Source: Cyclobacterium xiamenense
GTDB taxonomy: Bacteria > Bacteroidota > Bacteroidia > Cytophagales > Cyclobacteriaceae
DNA length: 64,000 nucleotides
Direction of reading: 5' to 3'
Assembly: GCF_009467825.1 (NCBI RefSeq)
Contig: NZ_WIOK01000004.1
Span: 62,001 to 126,000 of the forward strand
The notes under the pieces were generated by a model. That model did not search any database, was not told the origin of the DNA, and saw nothing but the letters and a program-made list of their open reading frames with translations. The position numbers were made by a program, and so were the translations under genes. Of this stretch, positions 51,519 to 60,411 are shown piece after piece. Position 1 is the stretch's first letter. Each line of letters begins with the position of its first letter.

Positions 51519-53015
51519 ATGACCAAAAACTACGCTTGTATCTTTTCCATCCTGTGTTTTACCGTTTTTTTTTCCTGCTCCGAACCGGCAGCCGAAGAAA
51601 AACCCTACAATATTTTGTTTATTGCCATTGATGACCTACGACCCGAACTGGGGGTGTATGGCAATGACATCATTCAGACCCCAAATCTGGATGCCATCGG
51701 TAATGGCGGATCCGTTTTTCTCAACCATTACGTGCAGGTACCCACCTGTGGTGCCTCCCGGTGTAGCATTTTGACCGGCATGCTGCCGCAGACCACCAAT
51801 CATCTGCAGAATTCTGCCATAGAGCAGTTTCTATCCAACGAGCCGGAAAAAGAACGACCGGAAAGTTTTGTCCATCATCTCAAAAGAAACGGCTATTACA
51901 CGGTCGGGATAGGAAAAATCAGCCATTCCGTGGATGGCTTGTGGTATGGCTACGAAGAAAGCCCCGAGGGAGCCAAAATGGAAATGCCCCATAGCTGGGA
52001 CGAGATGCTGTTCGATGCCGGCAAATGGGGAACGGGTTGGAATGCCTTTTTTGGCTACGCAGACGGCTCCAACCGGCAGGGGAAAAACAAGCAGGTCAAA
52101 CCCTACGAAGCAGGAGATGTGGATGACCTGGGCTATCCGGACGGACTTTCTACCCAGCTGGCTGTCAAAAAACTGAAAGAACTTTCGACGAAAGGCCAGC
52201 CCTTTTTTATGGGATTGGGTTTATTTAAGCCCCATCTGCCCTTTACGGCACCCAAAAAATACTGGGATCTCTATGACCGTGCGGATATTCCACTGTCTCC
52301 CTTTCCGGATTTACCCGAAAACGTTCATCCCAGCAGCCTTCAGGGTAGTGGTGAATTCAATCAGTACCAGTTGGGAGAGGAGAAAGCCGGACTGGACCGG
52401 AAGCTTTCCGACGAATATGCCAGGAAACTCCGGCATGCTTACTATGCGGCCGTCAGCTACAGCGATGCCCTGGTGGGCAAGGTACTGGAAGCACTGGAAG
52501 AAGAAGGCCTGGCAGACAATACCATCATCGTGGTTTGGGGAGACCATGGCTGGCATTTGGGAGATCACCGGGTCTGGGGGAAACATACCACCTTTGAAAT
52601 GGCGGTGCGCAGTCCGCTGATGATCAAGGTTCCAGGAATGGCAGCCCGAAAAATAGGAAATGAACTGCCCGTTAGCAGTATCGACCTGTATCCTACCTTG
52701 ATGGAACTGACGGGTATTCCCACCGATTTCCCATTGGACGGGCAGTCGCTGGTGCCCTTGATGAAAAGCGGAAGGGACGCTCAACGAGCGGCAATGGCTT
52801 TTAGTTATTTCAGAAATGGCATTTCCATGCGCACCGATCGGTACCGGCTCACCCGGTATTTCCGGGAGGCAGAACCCACGCTAGAGCTTTTTGATCACCA
52901 GAACGACCCCATGGAAACGGTAAACATTGCCGGGGAATTTCCGGAAATCGTCGCAGCGCTATTGCCTCAGTTAGAAAAGGGCAATACTGGGTTGTACGCA
53001 AACAGGGATAATTGA
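51519..53015 (+). CDS. sulfatase, iduronate-2-sulfatase-like lipoprotein
   Basis: 498-residue S1-family formylglycine sulfatase, exported as a lipoprotein (CFTVFFSCSEP). The active-site motif is CGASRCSILTG, with Cys77 to be converted to formylglycine and Arg81. Metal ligands are the Asp pair in FIAIDDLRPELGVYG and the later DHGWHLGDH, with HxxxxPFTAP (FKPHLPFTAPKKYWDLYD). That wording is typical of iduronate-2-sulfatase-like enzymes acting on sulfated polysaccharides. Activity requires an anaerobic-type or FGE maturase encoded elsewhere. It is the first gene of a tight operon: the next ATG comes 8 bp after its stop. It sits next to the sensor kinase of the regulon but on the other strand. 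Confidence 0.92.
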   Translation: MTKNYACIFSILCFTVFFSCSEPAAEEKPYNILFIAIDDLRPELGVYGNDIIQTPNLDAIGNGGSVFLNHYVQVPTCGASRCSILTGMLPQTTNHLQNSAIEQFLSNEPEKERPESFVHHLKRNGYYTVGIGKISHSVDGLWYGYEESPEGAKMEMPHSWDEMLFDAGKWGTGWNAFFGYADGSNRQGKNKQVKPYEAGDVDDLGYPDGLSTQLAVKKLKELSTKGQPFFMGLGLFKPHLPFTAPKKYWDLYDRADIPLSPFPDLPENVHPSSLQGSGEFNQYQLGEEKAGLDRKLSDEYARKLRHAYYAAVSYSDALVGKVLEALEEEGLADNTIIVVWGDHGWHLGDHRVWGKHTTFEMAVRSPLMIKVPGMAARKIGNELPVSSIDLYPTLMELTGIPTDFPLDGQSLVPLMKSGRDAQRAAMAFSYFRNGISMRTDRYRLTRYFREAEPTLELFDHQNDPMETVNIAGEFPEIVAALLPQLEKGNTGLYANRDN

Positions 53016-53023
53016 CGAAAACT

Positions 53024-54535
53024 ATGGAAAGGAAAAAACCATTACCATCCTACACCAGGCACTTTCTGCTTCTTGTTATCGCCTGTGCTGCATTTTCCTG
53101 CGGATCCGCCAAGGAAAGCGGCGAAGAGGTTGCATCAAAACCCAATATCATCTACATACTTGCCGATGACCTAGGGTATGGCGATCTGAGTTTTCTGGGG
53201 CAGGAAAAATTTCAAACGCCGCATATCGATGCCTTGGCAGCCCGGGGCATGGTGTTTACCCAACATTATGCGGGAACGACGGTTTGCGCTCCGTCCCGCT
53301 CGGCCTTGATGACCGGCTTGCATACCGGGCATACGCCGGTACGCGGTAACCGAGGTCTGAACGGGGGCCAATACCCTTTACCGGAATCCACGCAAACCTT
53401 ACCAAAGGTATTGAAAAATGCGGGGTACGTAACGGGCGCTTTTGGGAAATGGGGATTGGGCTATCCCGGTTCTACGGGCGATCCCCTGGTACAAGGCTTT
53501 GATGTTTTTTTTGGATACAATAGCCAGACCATTGCCCATAATTACTACCCCAGGGAATTAAACGATAACGATGCCATCTTGACCCTGGAGGGCAATCAGG
53601 GTGCCGAAGAGGGGCAATATGCGCCGGAACTGATTCAGGAACGACGGTTGCAGTTTATCGAAGCGAACAGAGACACTACCTTTTTCCTATACATGCCGTC
53701 CATTATTCCCCATGCGGAGTTATTCGCGCCGCAAGCGTATATGGAAACGTTTCTGAAACGAACCAATCCGGAGCCACCTTATCAATACGAAAGCCTGCTG
53801 GGCCCCGAAACGCCCTACCAAGGGGTAGACGATCCGGACCATCCCCGGTACAAAGTGGGCGGTTATGGATCCCAGCCCTATCCCCATGCCGCTTTTGCGG
53901 CCATGGTGACCCTGTTGGACGATCAGGTAGGACAGATTGTGGCCAGGCTGGATTCCCTCGGTATTCTGGAAAATACCCTGATCGTATTTAGCTCTGATAA
54001 TGGTCCCCATCTGGAGGGAGGAGCAGATCCCGATTACTTTAACAGCAATGGACCCTTTCAGGGATACAAGCGGGATTTACACGAAGGAGGGATTCACGTA
54101 CCCATGATCGCCAGCTGGCCGGCAAAGGTGAAAGCGGGCAGTCAAACGGATCATGTCAGCGCTTTTTGGGATGTTTTGCCCACACTGGCCGAAGCAGCGG
54201 GTGCGCGTTACCAACAAAGCATTGACGGAATTTCCTTTTTGCCTACCCTTTTGGGAGAAGGCGAACAGGAGACCCATCACCATCTTTATTGGGAATTTCA
54301 CGAGCAAGGAGGCAAGCAGGCGGTACGCATGGGCAAGTGGAAGGGAATCCGCCTGAATGTTTTTGCAGGTAATCAGGAAATTTTGCTGTATGACCTTGAG
54401 CAGGACCCCGGCGAAACCCGAGACCTGAGCAAAGATCATCCCGAGATCGTGGCAGAAATGGATCGATTGATGGAGGCGTCCCGGATGGAAGATCCGGAAT
54501 GGCCTTTCCGTTCGAAAATAGAAACCGAAAACTAG
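53024..54535 (+). CDS. arylsulfatase-type sulfatase, lipoprotein
   Basis: About 503 residues from ATG 53024; the TTG at 53012 overlapping the previous stop is less likely. Lipoprotein signal LLLVIACAAFSC. S1 sulfatase core: metal Asp pair in ILADDLGYGDLSFLG, active site CAPSRSALMTG (Cys88, Arg92), HTGHTPVRGN, FFGYNSQ, and the second metal site FSSDNGPHLEGG. It belongs to the arylsulfatase A/N-acetylgalactosamine-6-sulfatase-like group and is a different subfamily from its neighbour. Two sulfatases of different type in one operon suggest attack on two sulfate positions of the same glycan (inference). The next gene again starts 8 bp after the stop. Confidence 0.92.
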   Translation: MERKKPLPSYTRHFLLLVIACAAFSCGSAKESGEEVASKPNIIYILADDLGYGDLSFLGQEKFQTPHIDALAARGMVFTQHYAGTTVCAPSRSALMTGLHTGHTPVRGNRGLNGGQYPLPESTQTLPKVLKNAGYVTGAFGKWGLGYPGSTGDPLVQGFDVFFGYNSQTIAHNYYPRELNDNDAILTLEGNQGAEEGQYAPELIQERRLQFIEANRDTTFFLYMPSIIPHAELFAPQAYMETFLKRTNPEPPYQYESLLGPETPYQGVDDPDHPRYKVGGYGSQPYPHAAFAAMVTLLDDQVGQIVARLDSLGILENTLIVFSSDNGPHLEGGADPDYFNSNGPFQGYKRDLHEGGIHVPMIASWPAKVKAGSQTDHVSAFWDVLPTLAEAAGARYQQSIDGISFLPTLLGEGEQETHHHLYWEFHEQGGKQAVRMGKWKGIRLNVFAGNQEILLYDLEQDPGETRDLSKDHPEIVAEMDRLMEASRMEDPEWPFRSKIETEN

Positions 54536-54543
54536 TAGCAAGA

Positions 54544-56679
54544 ATGAGTAACGTAACGACTTGCCTTTTGATGCTGAGCGCTTGTGCGCTTTGGACGTCG
54601 GGTTGTACCTCTGATGAAGATCCGTTTAGTAGCTGGGAACAGTACCGGGGGAGTTCCACGGCTGCTCAGTTTTCCAGTTTGGATCAACTTACCAAAGAAA
54701 ATGTACACCTGCTCGAACCCGCCTGGACCTTTCACACGGGCGACAAGCGGGAGCGAACACCCATGGAATGCAATCCCATCGTCCTGGGAACGACCATGTA
54801 CCTGACTTCGCCACAGTTGGATCTCATCGCCCTGGATGCAGCGACAGGCGAGGAGCTTTGGCGTTTTGATCCGGAGAAGTACGGGCAATCTGGTGGCGTC
54901 AATCGAGGCGTTACGGCGTATACAGCAAGCGGTAAAACCCGTATTTTTATGGCAGCCGGGCACCTGTTGTTTGCCCTTGATGCGGAATCAGGAGCGCTGG
55001 TAGAAGCATTCGGGGAAAAAGGCATGTTGGACCTACGCAAGGACCTGGGGCGGGATCCGGAAACGCTTTCGGTATCCTTAAACACGCCGGGGATCGTCTA
55101 TAAGGATCTGTTGATCATTGGATCGGCAACCGGGGAAGGATACGATGCCTCTCCGGGACATGTCCGCGCCTATTCCGCCGAAACGGGTGATTTTCGGTGG
55201 ATTTTCCATACCATCCCGCAGGAAGGGGAATACGGATACGATACCTGGCGCTGGGTGGAGGGCGAAAATTACGGGGGCACCAACAATTGGGGCGGTTTGA
55301 GTCTGGACGAAGAAAGCGGATGGGTATACGTGGCCACCGGATCGCCCACCTACGATTTTTATGGGGGCAACCGCATCGGGGAGAACCTTTACGGCAATTC
55401 CATCCTTGCCCTGGATGCCAGCACCGGGGCCTACCAATGGCATTACCAGGCGGTAAGTCACGATATTTGGGATTACGACCTGCCCTGCGCACCGACCCTG
55501 GCAGACTTTCCCATGGATGGAAAAATGGTCAAGGCGCTGATTCAGCCGACCAAGATGGGGGAATTGATACTGCTGGACCGGGAGACCGGACAACCCTTGC
55601 TTGATTTGGAAGAGCAACTGGTGCCACCTTCCTATGTGCCCGGAGAAGTAGCCCATCCAACGCAAAAAATCGGACAGGGAATTCGGGTCGTCCCGCAGGG
55701 GCTGGACAGTACGTATTTGACGACGATTTCCGAGGAGGCAGCGACCTATGCAAAAAGCGAATTCAGAAAATACCGCAACGAGGGTATGTACACACCGCCC
55801 AGCCTGGAGGGCTCCCTTACCTTTCCGGCCACTCGTGGCGGCATGCTGTGGGGCGGGCTTTCCCACGATCCGGAAAACCACATGGTCTATGTGAATGCCA
55901 ATGAAATCCCCATGGTACTTCAGCTAAGGAACCTTTCCGGGGATTTCGAGGAGGGAGATTTGGTCAGCGGGCCCGGTTCTGGCAGGTACATTTACCTGTC
56001 CAATTGTTCCAATTGCCATGGGGCAAATCGACAGGGCCTGGGGGAGGCATTCCCGGCTCTGACGGACCTGAAGGAGCGGTACGACCGTGAATCCGCAAAA
56101 AAGATCATTACCGGAGGCAATGGGGTGATGCCTGCTTTTCGCGGTTTTGGAGAGGAGCAATTGGACGCCTTGCTCGGTTATCTGTTGGACGAAGTACCCG
56201 CTACGACCCCTGAGGAATCGGGTGCAGCAGAAAAGGAAGCCATGGACCGGTACGTATTGCAAGGGTTTCGCATTTTTACAGACGAGGAAGGTTTTCCCGC
56301 GAGTCGACCACCCTGGGGAACATTGAATGCCATTGACCTGACCACCCAAACCATCAAATGGAAAGTGCCCTTGGGTGAATATCCCGAATTGAAAGCCCGG
56401 GGTGTGGCGCCTACGGGTACCCAAAATTTCGGAGGTTGTGTGGCCACAGCCGGAGGACTGGTGTTTATTGGAGGATCAGCCGACGAAATGTTCCGGGCTT
56501 TTGATGCGGAAACGGGAGAAGTGCTTTGGGAATACCAGCTGCCTGCCGGAGGCTATGCGGTGCCTTCGGTGTATGAAGTGGAGGGCAGGCAATACGTGGT
56601 CATCGCCGCTGGAGGGGCCAATCGCCTGGGTACCCCGGCCGGAGATGCGTATGTGGCCTTTGCTTTACCGGAGGAGTAA
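54544..56679 (+). CDS. PQQ-dependent dehydrogenase with inserted cytochrome c domain, lipoprotein
   Basis: About 711 residues from ATG 54544, 8 bp after the previous stop. The signal ends LWTSGC. It is an eight-bladed quinoprotein propeller of the glucose/ethanol dehydrogenase type: WEQYRGSSTAAQFSSLDQL at the start, repeated blade closures (LDAATGEELWRFDP, LDASTGAYQWHYQ, FDAETGEVLWEYQLP) and DIWDYDLPCAPTL. A class I cytochrome c is inserted near residues 480-560 before the last blades, with CSNCH and a probable Met ligand in GVMPAFRGF. This periplasmic enzyme should oxidise a sugar or alcohol and feed electrons through its heme. In this operon the substrate may be a desulfated sugar (inference). 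Confidence 0.92.
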   Translation: MSNVTTCLLMLSACALWTSGCTSDEDPFSSWEQYRGSSTAAQFSSLDQLTKENVHLLEPAWTFHTGDKRERTPMECNPIVLGTTMYLTSPQLDLIALDAATGEELWRFDPEKYGQSGGVNRGVTAYTASGKTRIFMAAGHLLFALDAESGALVEAFGEKGMLDLRKDLGRDPETLSVSLNTPGIVYKDLLIIGSATGEGYDASPGHVRAYSAETGDFRWIFHTIPQEGEYGYDTWRWVEGENYGGTNNWGGLSLDEESGWVYVATGSPTYDFYGGNRIGENLYGNSILALDASTGAYQWHYQAVSHDIWDYDLPCAPTLADFPMDGKMVKALIQPTKMGELILLDRETGQPLLDLEEQLVPPSYVPGEVAHPTQKIGQGIRVVPQGLDSTYLTTISEEAATYAKSEFRKYRNEGMYTPPSLEGSLTFPATRGGMLWGGLSHDPENHMVYVNANEIPMVLQLRNLSGDFEEGDLVSGPGSGRYIYLSNCSNCHGANRQGLGEAFPALTDLKERYDRESAKKIITGGNGVMPAFRGFGEEQLDALLGYLLDEVPATTPEESGAAEKEAMDRYVLQGFRIFTDEEGFPASRPPWGTLNAIDLTTQTIKWKVPLGEYPELKARGVAPTGTQNFGGCVATAGGLVFIGGSADEMFRAFDAETGEVLWEYQLPAGGYAVPSVYEVEGRQYVVIAAGGANRLGTPAGDAYVAFALPEE

Positions 56680-56845
56680 ATTTGAGCAACGAGTTTGAAA
56701 TCGAAAATGTGAGGACGTAAACAAAATCGTTCACCACAGATGGTCACAGATTAGCGCGGCTATTTTTAATACGATGCATTTGGATCACATGCCGCTTTCG
56801 CTGGTACTGCGAAGTAACAAGGTAAACGATAGGCTCTAAAAGACA

Positions 56846-56875
56846 AAACTCCCTCTGCGATTGCGGAGGGAGTTT
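56846..56875. terminator. bidirectional hairpin terminator between convergent genes
   Basis: AAACTCCCTC (56846-56855) and GAGGGAGTTT (56866-56875) form a long stem, extended inside by TGC/GCG pairs. It lies between the quinoprotein operon and the minus-strand phosphoesterase. On the minus strand it is followed by TTTTGTCTTTT. Confidence 0.75.
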
Positions 56876-56934
56876 GCCTGTTCTGTTTTTTAAGATGTTA
56901 TTTTTTTGCAAAGGGAACGCAATCCGGCAAGCAT

Positions 56935-58497
56935 TTATTCGCTAATAGTTCCCTGCTCGTCAATGCTGAGTTCTTTTCTTTCGCCGTCTTTCTCCAGTCG
57001 CACGGCAAAAATCAGGTTGTTCGCTTCTTTCCGGGCGCTTACCCGCGTGATGGCGTAATCCGGGTACTTGCTTTGAAGAATCGTTTGCAGGTTTTCCGGT
57101 AAGGGGTCTTCGTAAGGGATGGTGTTGGAAAACCGCCGTTCCGAGATGGCTTCGGATTTTCGCTCGATAAATTTGTTCGTGCCGTCTGCTTGTTTTTCCA
57201 GATCGAAAGCATCGTATAGCTCTCCAATGGCGGTATAGGACTCAAAGCTCAGCTTGTCGCCTTCGATGTGAATGACTTGAAACAATTGGGTGTTTTCAGC
57301 GGCCCGGTCGCGGTCGGCCTCTAGATCATCCCATGCGTTTTTGCGTAGCTCGTACATCTTTCCTCCACTTACGGACACCACGTATACCGTTCCGGTTTTG
57401 TCCCGCGCGTTCACGCCGTCCAACACATTGTCTCCCGGAGATACGCGTCCCCGTGCGTAGCTGTGGTCGTGTCCCTGCAGGGCCAGGTCGACCTTGTATT
57501 TGTCAAAGAGTGGCTTCCACGCTTCCCGAAGCCGGGCATTGTCTCTTCCTTCGGAGGCAGAGAACAGTGGATGGTGGTAAGTGACAATGGTCCATTTCTG
57601 GGGATTATTGGCCAAAACTTCTTCCAGCCAGGGGATTTGTTCTGCCTGCATCACGTTGCTGTTCAGAGAAATGATCCGGGCGTCCTGGTAGTCCATGTAG
57701 TAGACCGTTTCGGCTAATTCGTCCAGGCCTTCGGGTCCGTTTTCGGGCAAGGTAAACTGGGGTTTCCACTGCAGGGAAAGTCTGCGTTCCGCGTCTGCCC
57801 CGTCCCATTCGGGAATGCTGCGGTATTCGTGGTTTCCGGGCGTAGAGAGGGAGGGAACCATGCTGTGTATAAAACCTCCTGCGGTAAACCATTCGTGCCA
57901 TTCCTGATCCCGGTGGGCAGTATTCACCAAATCTCCCGCGTGAATGATAAATTTGGCATCCGGTGCCTTACGGTACCCTTCCCGAATCAGCCGGGCCCAC
58001 AGTTCCAGAATGTAATTTTGTGTGTCGCCCACATAGAGAAAGGCAAACGGTGCGTCCTTGTCGGTGGATGCCGTGCTAAATTGAATCCATTCGCTCCAGG
58101 TATCCCCATCGCCGACCCGATAGGCATAGGTGGTGGCTGGCTGCAGGTCGGAAAAGGTTACGGAATGGTAATGCGCCTTAACGCGGGCTACTTCCACCGA
58201 GGAGGCATCCAGTAATTCTGTTTTGGCAGGCAGCGTAGTTGCGTTACGCCAGAACTTGGGTGCGCCATCTGCCACCGCAATTTCCGCAAAAGTCTGGGTG
58301 ATGCTGGTGTCGGTTCTCCAGGTGACACTGGCCTGATGGGCGGGGTCCGCGCCAAAATTCAGCACAATCCGATCCGGATAATACGAAGGTTTGCTCCATT
58401 CTTCGCGAAAAGATGGGGCTTTGTAGATGCGGTATTCCTGGGCCATGCTCCATTGGCAGGCGGCAATTAGTAACAGGGTAACAAGAAGGTTTTTCAT
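56935..58497 (-). CDS. secreted metallophosphoesterase with purple-acid-phosphatase-like layout
   Basis: About 520 residues from ATG 58497 (MKNLLVTLLLIAACQWSMAQ signal peptide); the longer frame adds 20 polar residues in front of the signal and is unlikely. An N-terminal fibronectin-III-like purple acid phosphatase domain (VLNFGADPAHQASVTWRTDT; LQPATTYAYRVGDGD) is followed by a calcineurin-like domain with VGDTQN, HAGDLVN, GNHEY, YHHPLF and GHDHSYARG. Purple acid phosphatases have GDxxY, whose Tyr binds Fe(III); here the motif is GDLVN, so the Tyr is missing and the enzyme should not be purple. A short C-terminal PepSY-like segment ends the protein. Likely role: phosphate release outside the cytoplasm. 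Confidence 0.88.
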   Translation of the reverse strand: MKNLLVTLLLIAACQWSMAQEYRIYKAPSFREEWSKPSYYPDRIVLNFGADPAHQASVTWRTDTSITQTFAEIAVADGAPKFWRNATTLPAKTELLDASSVEVARVKAHYHSVTFSDLQPATTYAYRVGDGDTWSEWIQFSTASTDKDAPFAFLYVGDTQNYILELWARLIREGYRKAPDAKFIIHAGDLVNTAHRDQEWHEWFTAGGFIHSMVPSLSTPGNHEYRSIPEWDGADAERRLSLQWKPQFTLPENGPEGLDELAETVYYMDYQDARIISLNSNVMQAEQIPWLEEVLANNPQKWTIVTYHHPLFSASEGRDNARLREAWKPLFDKYKVDLALQGHDHSYARGRVSPGDNVLDGVNARDKTGTVYVVSVSGGKMYELRKNAWDDLEADRDRAAENTQLFQVIHIEGDKLSFESYTAIGELYDAFDLEKQADGTNKFIERKSEAISERRFSNTIPYEDPLPENLQTILQSKYPDYAITRVSARKEANNLIFAVRLEKDGERKELSIDEQGTISE

Positions 58498-58743
58498 TTT
58501 TTGGGAATGCTTTGAATGGATATCGAGCAAGGTACGAAAATCAGGTTTGGATTTCAACGAATGGTATCAAACAAAGCTACGAAAGCGGGGTTACACGTGT
58601 GTTACGAAAATGGTAAGTATTGATGAAAAGATTGTGAAAAACCGGATTGGTATAACAGCAGAAACCGAGGCAGTTTTCGTACCAAAAGACAATTGGTTGG
58701 TCTCATATACTTTAAAAACTCGTTTTAAAGGAGGACCAGCATA
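58498..58743. other. intergenic region, nothing recognised
   Basis: Upstream of the phosphoesterase gene and holding its promoter presumably on the minus strand. The plus-strand ORF ending at 58744 mostly overlaps the gene and has no pattern. Confidence 0.4.
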
Positions 58744-58792
58744 AGCTACCTTCCCGACGCGTCGGGACAATCTACCCAGCTGAATGGGTTAA
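58744..58792 (-). repeat. diverged tRNA-like relic with TCCCGACGCGTCGGGA palindrome
   Basis: On the minus strand TTCAGCTGG (D-arm of the adjacent tRNA-Asp) is followed by GTAGATTG and then the perfect 16-bp palindrome TCCCGACGCGTCGGGA (58752-58767) and AAGGT. Same order as in the two better copies at 58913-59070. It lies beyond the tRNA terminator. Confidence 0.55.
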
Positions 58793-58806
58793 GAAAAGTT
58801 TTAAAT

Positions 58807-58835
58807 CAAAAAAGCCTGGGGAACCCCAGGCTTTT
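58807..58835 (-). terminator. intrinsic terminator of the tRNA-Asp transcript
   Basis: AAAAGCCTGGGG and CCCCAGGCTTTT pair perfectly around AA. On the minus strand the T-run continues (TTTTTTT), 4 bp after the tRNA 3' end. Confidence 0.85.
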
Positions 58836-58838
58836 AAG

Positions 58839-58912
58839 CGGAATGGACGGGACTCGAACCCGCGACCTCCTGCGTGACAGGCAGGCATTCTAACCAGCTG
58901 AACTACCACTCC
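58839..58912 (-). tRNA. tRNA-Asp (anticodon GTC)
   Basis: 74 nt, cloverleaf complete. The acceptor GGAGTGG pairs with CCATTCC (one G-T), discriminator G; D-arm GTTCAGCTGGTTAGAAT; anticodon arm CCTGC-CTGTCAC-GCAGG with GTC; T-arm GCGGG-TTCGAGT-CCCGT. CCA is not encoded. Two tandem relics lie on its 5' side and a strong terminator on its 3' side. Confidence 0.97.
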
Positions 58913-59070
58913 AATATTTATCTGTTTAATAGCTCGAACTCGCGACCTTCCCGATGCGTCGGGACATTCTAACCAGCTGAACTACCACTCCAATATTTAT
59001 CTATTTAATAGCTCGAACTCGCGACCTTCCCGATTCGTCGGGACATTCTAACCAGCTGAACTACCAATCC
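58913..59070 (-). repeat. two tandem 79-bp tRNA-Asp-derived repeats
   Basis: Units 58913-58991 and 58992-59070 differ at three positions by my count. On the minus strand each starts like the tRNA (GGAGTGGTAGTTCAGCTGG and the rest of the D-arm, identical to the intact gene; one base changed in the outer unit). The anticodon arm is replaced by TCCCGACGCATCGGGA or TCCCGAATCGGGA-type palindrome; the T-arm GCGAGTTCGAGC survives in part, and the 3' acceptor strand is replaced by AT-rich sequence. They lie upstream of tRNA-Asp in its direction of transcription. Confidence 0.8.
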
Positions 59071-59446
59071 AATTTTAGTCATTAACAGCGATTAGCCATC
59101 TTGATCACCGAATTTTTGCTAGCGAACTCCCTCGATTAATCAGGTATCCTTTCGGTTTTTGGTGTTAATTGTTTTGTACCTCTCTTTTGAAGTGATGCAA
59201 AGGTAGGCGATTGTTTTTTTTCACACAAGGCCAACCAGAAAAAAATATGATAGGGATATTTATTGGTTTCATACTCAACGAGATTAATTTCCCTGGTCGC
59301 CGCTAATCCGCAGGCGAGGTGGCGCGTTTCTAAATGCATTAGGGGTGGCACAACCGTTTAGGGGGATAATTTCACTCCCAAACTGGCCGGGGGATCGTAA
59401 GTTTTGCTGAGTAAAGGCCGTTTTAATCGAAATTTATTTTTACCTT
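59071..59446. other. intergenic region upstream of the VIT-family gene
   Basis: About 375 bp without a recognisable gene. It should contain the minus-strand promoter of the tRNA-Asp locus and the plus-strand promoter of the transporter gene. TATTTTTA just before 59447 is a weak -7-like match too close to the ATG to be convincing. Confidence 0.4.
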
Positions 59447-60211
59447 ATGCTATTCGTTTGTAAACGTTTTAACCGTATCCAGCCTTTGAAAGAATCTCAA
59501 TTACATCAGGAAATACCCATTTTTAAAAACTTACAGGAATACCTGCGGGAATTCGTTTATGGTGGAATCGACGGTGCGGTCACCACTTTCGCTGTAGTGG
59601 CCGGCGCGGTAGGAGCCAACCTAGATCCCATCGTAATTATCATCCTCGGATTTGCCAACCTATTTGCAGACGGGCTTTCCATGTCCATCGGAGCCTACTT
59701 GTCCTCCAAATCGGAAAAAGAAAATTACGCCAAACACAAAAGCATCGAATACTGGGAAGTAGACAATTTACCCGAAAAGGAGCGCGAAGAAATTGAAGTG
59801 ATTTACCGCGAAAAAGGCTTCAAGGGAGAATTACTCCAGCAGGTAGTGGATGTCATTGTATCCGACCGGCACCGCTGGGTGGACGAAATGATGAAAGATG
59901 AATTGAACATGATGGAAGAAACCAAAAGTCCGTTCAAAATCGGATTGGCCACCCTCATTTCATTTATTCTCGTTGGGTTTATCCCCTTGACCGTTTACGT
60001 GTGGGATTACTTTTACACCGTTGCCTTTGATGTGTTTTTCTGGACTTGCCTTTTGACCGGAATGGCATTTTTATTTGTGGGCGCACTGAAAAGCTGGGTC
60101 AATCAAACAGGACTTTTTCGAAGTGTTATGGAAACACTTTCTCTCGGCTTCATCGCTGCCTTGGTAGCTTATTATGTGGGAGATTTGTTGGAAACCTTCC
60201 TCCTGCAATAA
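59447..60211 (+). CDS. VIT1/CCC1-family metal transporter
   Basis: 254-residue inner-membrane protein of the VIT/CCC1 family, which moves Fe(II) or Mn(II) out of the cytosol (vacuolar in yeast and plants). The first-helix signature is REFVYGGIDGAVTTFAVVAGAVGA, followed by ILGFANLFADGLSMSIGAYLSSKSEKE with the conserved DG.SM. motif. A cytosolic helical metal-binding domain follows (EREEIEVIYREKGFKGELLQQVVDVIVSDRHRWVDEMMKDELNMME), then three more helices (LATLISFILVGFIPLTVYV, TCLLTGMAFLFVGAL, GFIAALVAYYVGDLL). The first 20 residues are poorly conserved, so the true start may lie a little downstream. It is probably a single-gene unit for metal detoxification. Confidence 0.92.
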   Translation: MLFVCKRFNRIQPLKESQLHQEIPIFKNLQEYLREFVYGGIDGAVTTFAVVAGAVGANLDPIVIIILGFANLFADGLSMSIGAYLSSKSEKENYAKHKSIEYWEVDNLPEKEREEIEVIYREKGFKGELLQQVVDVIVSDRHRWVDEMMKDELNMMEETKSPFKIGLATLISFILVGFIPLTVYVWDYFYTVAFDVFFWTCLLTGMAFLFVGALKSWVNQTGLFRSVMETLSLGFIAALVAYYVGDLLETFLLQ

Positions 60212-60411
60212 TAAAAAAAGGAGCCGATGGTTTGCAAAGACTCCTGGTATGGGTTTATAGTAACTGACTACAGCTATATTTTTTGGCAAAAGCCTCATTT
60301 CGCACGTAGTGTTTTGGAATGATTGCTAAACTTAGTAAAATCAACTGGAAGGACAAGCCGCTTGCCCAACTATCTGCCAGAAAAAAAAGAAAAAAATACA
60401 AAAATCTGTAT

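Noticed and set aside
58913-59070. Tandem repeats that could suggest a short CRISPR array
   Set aside because: Only two units, adjoining without unique spacers, and clearly derived from the neighbouring tRNA-Asp.
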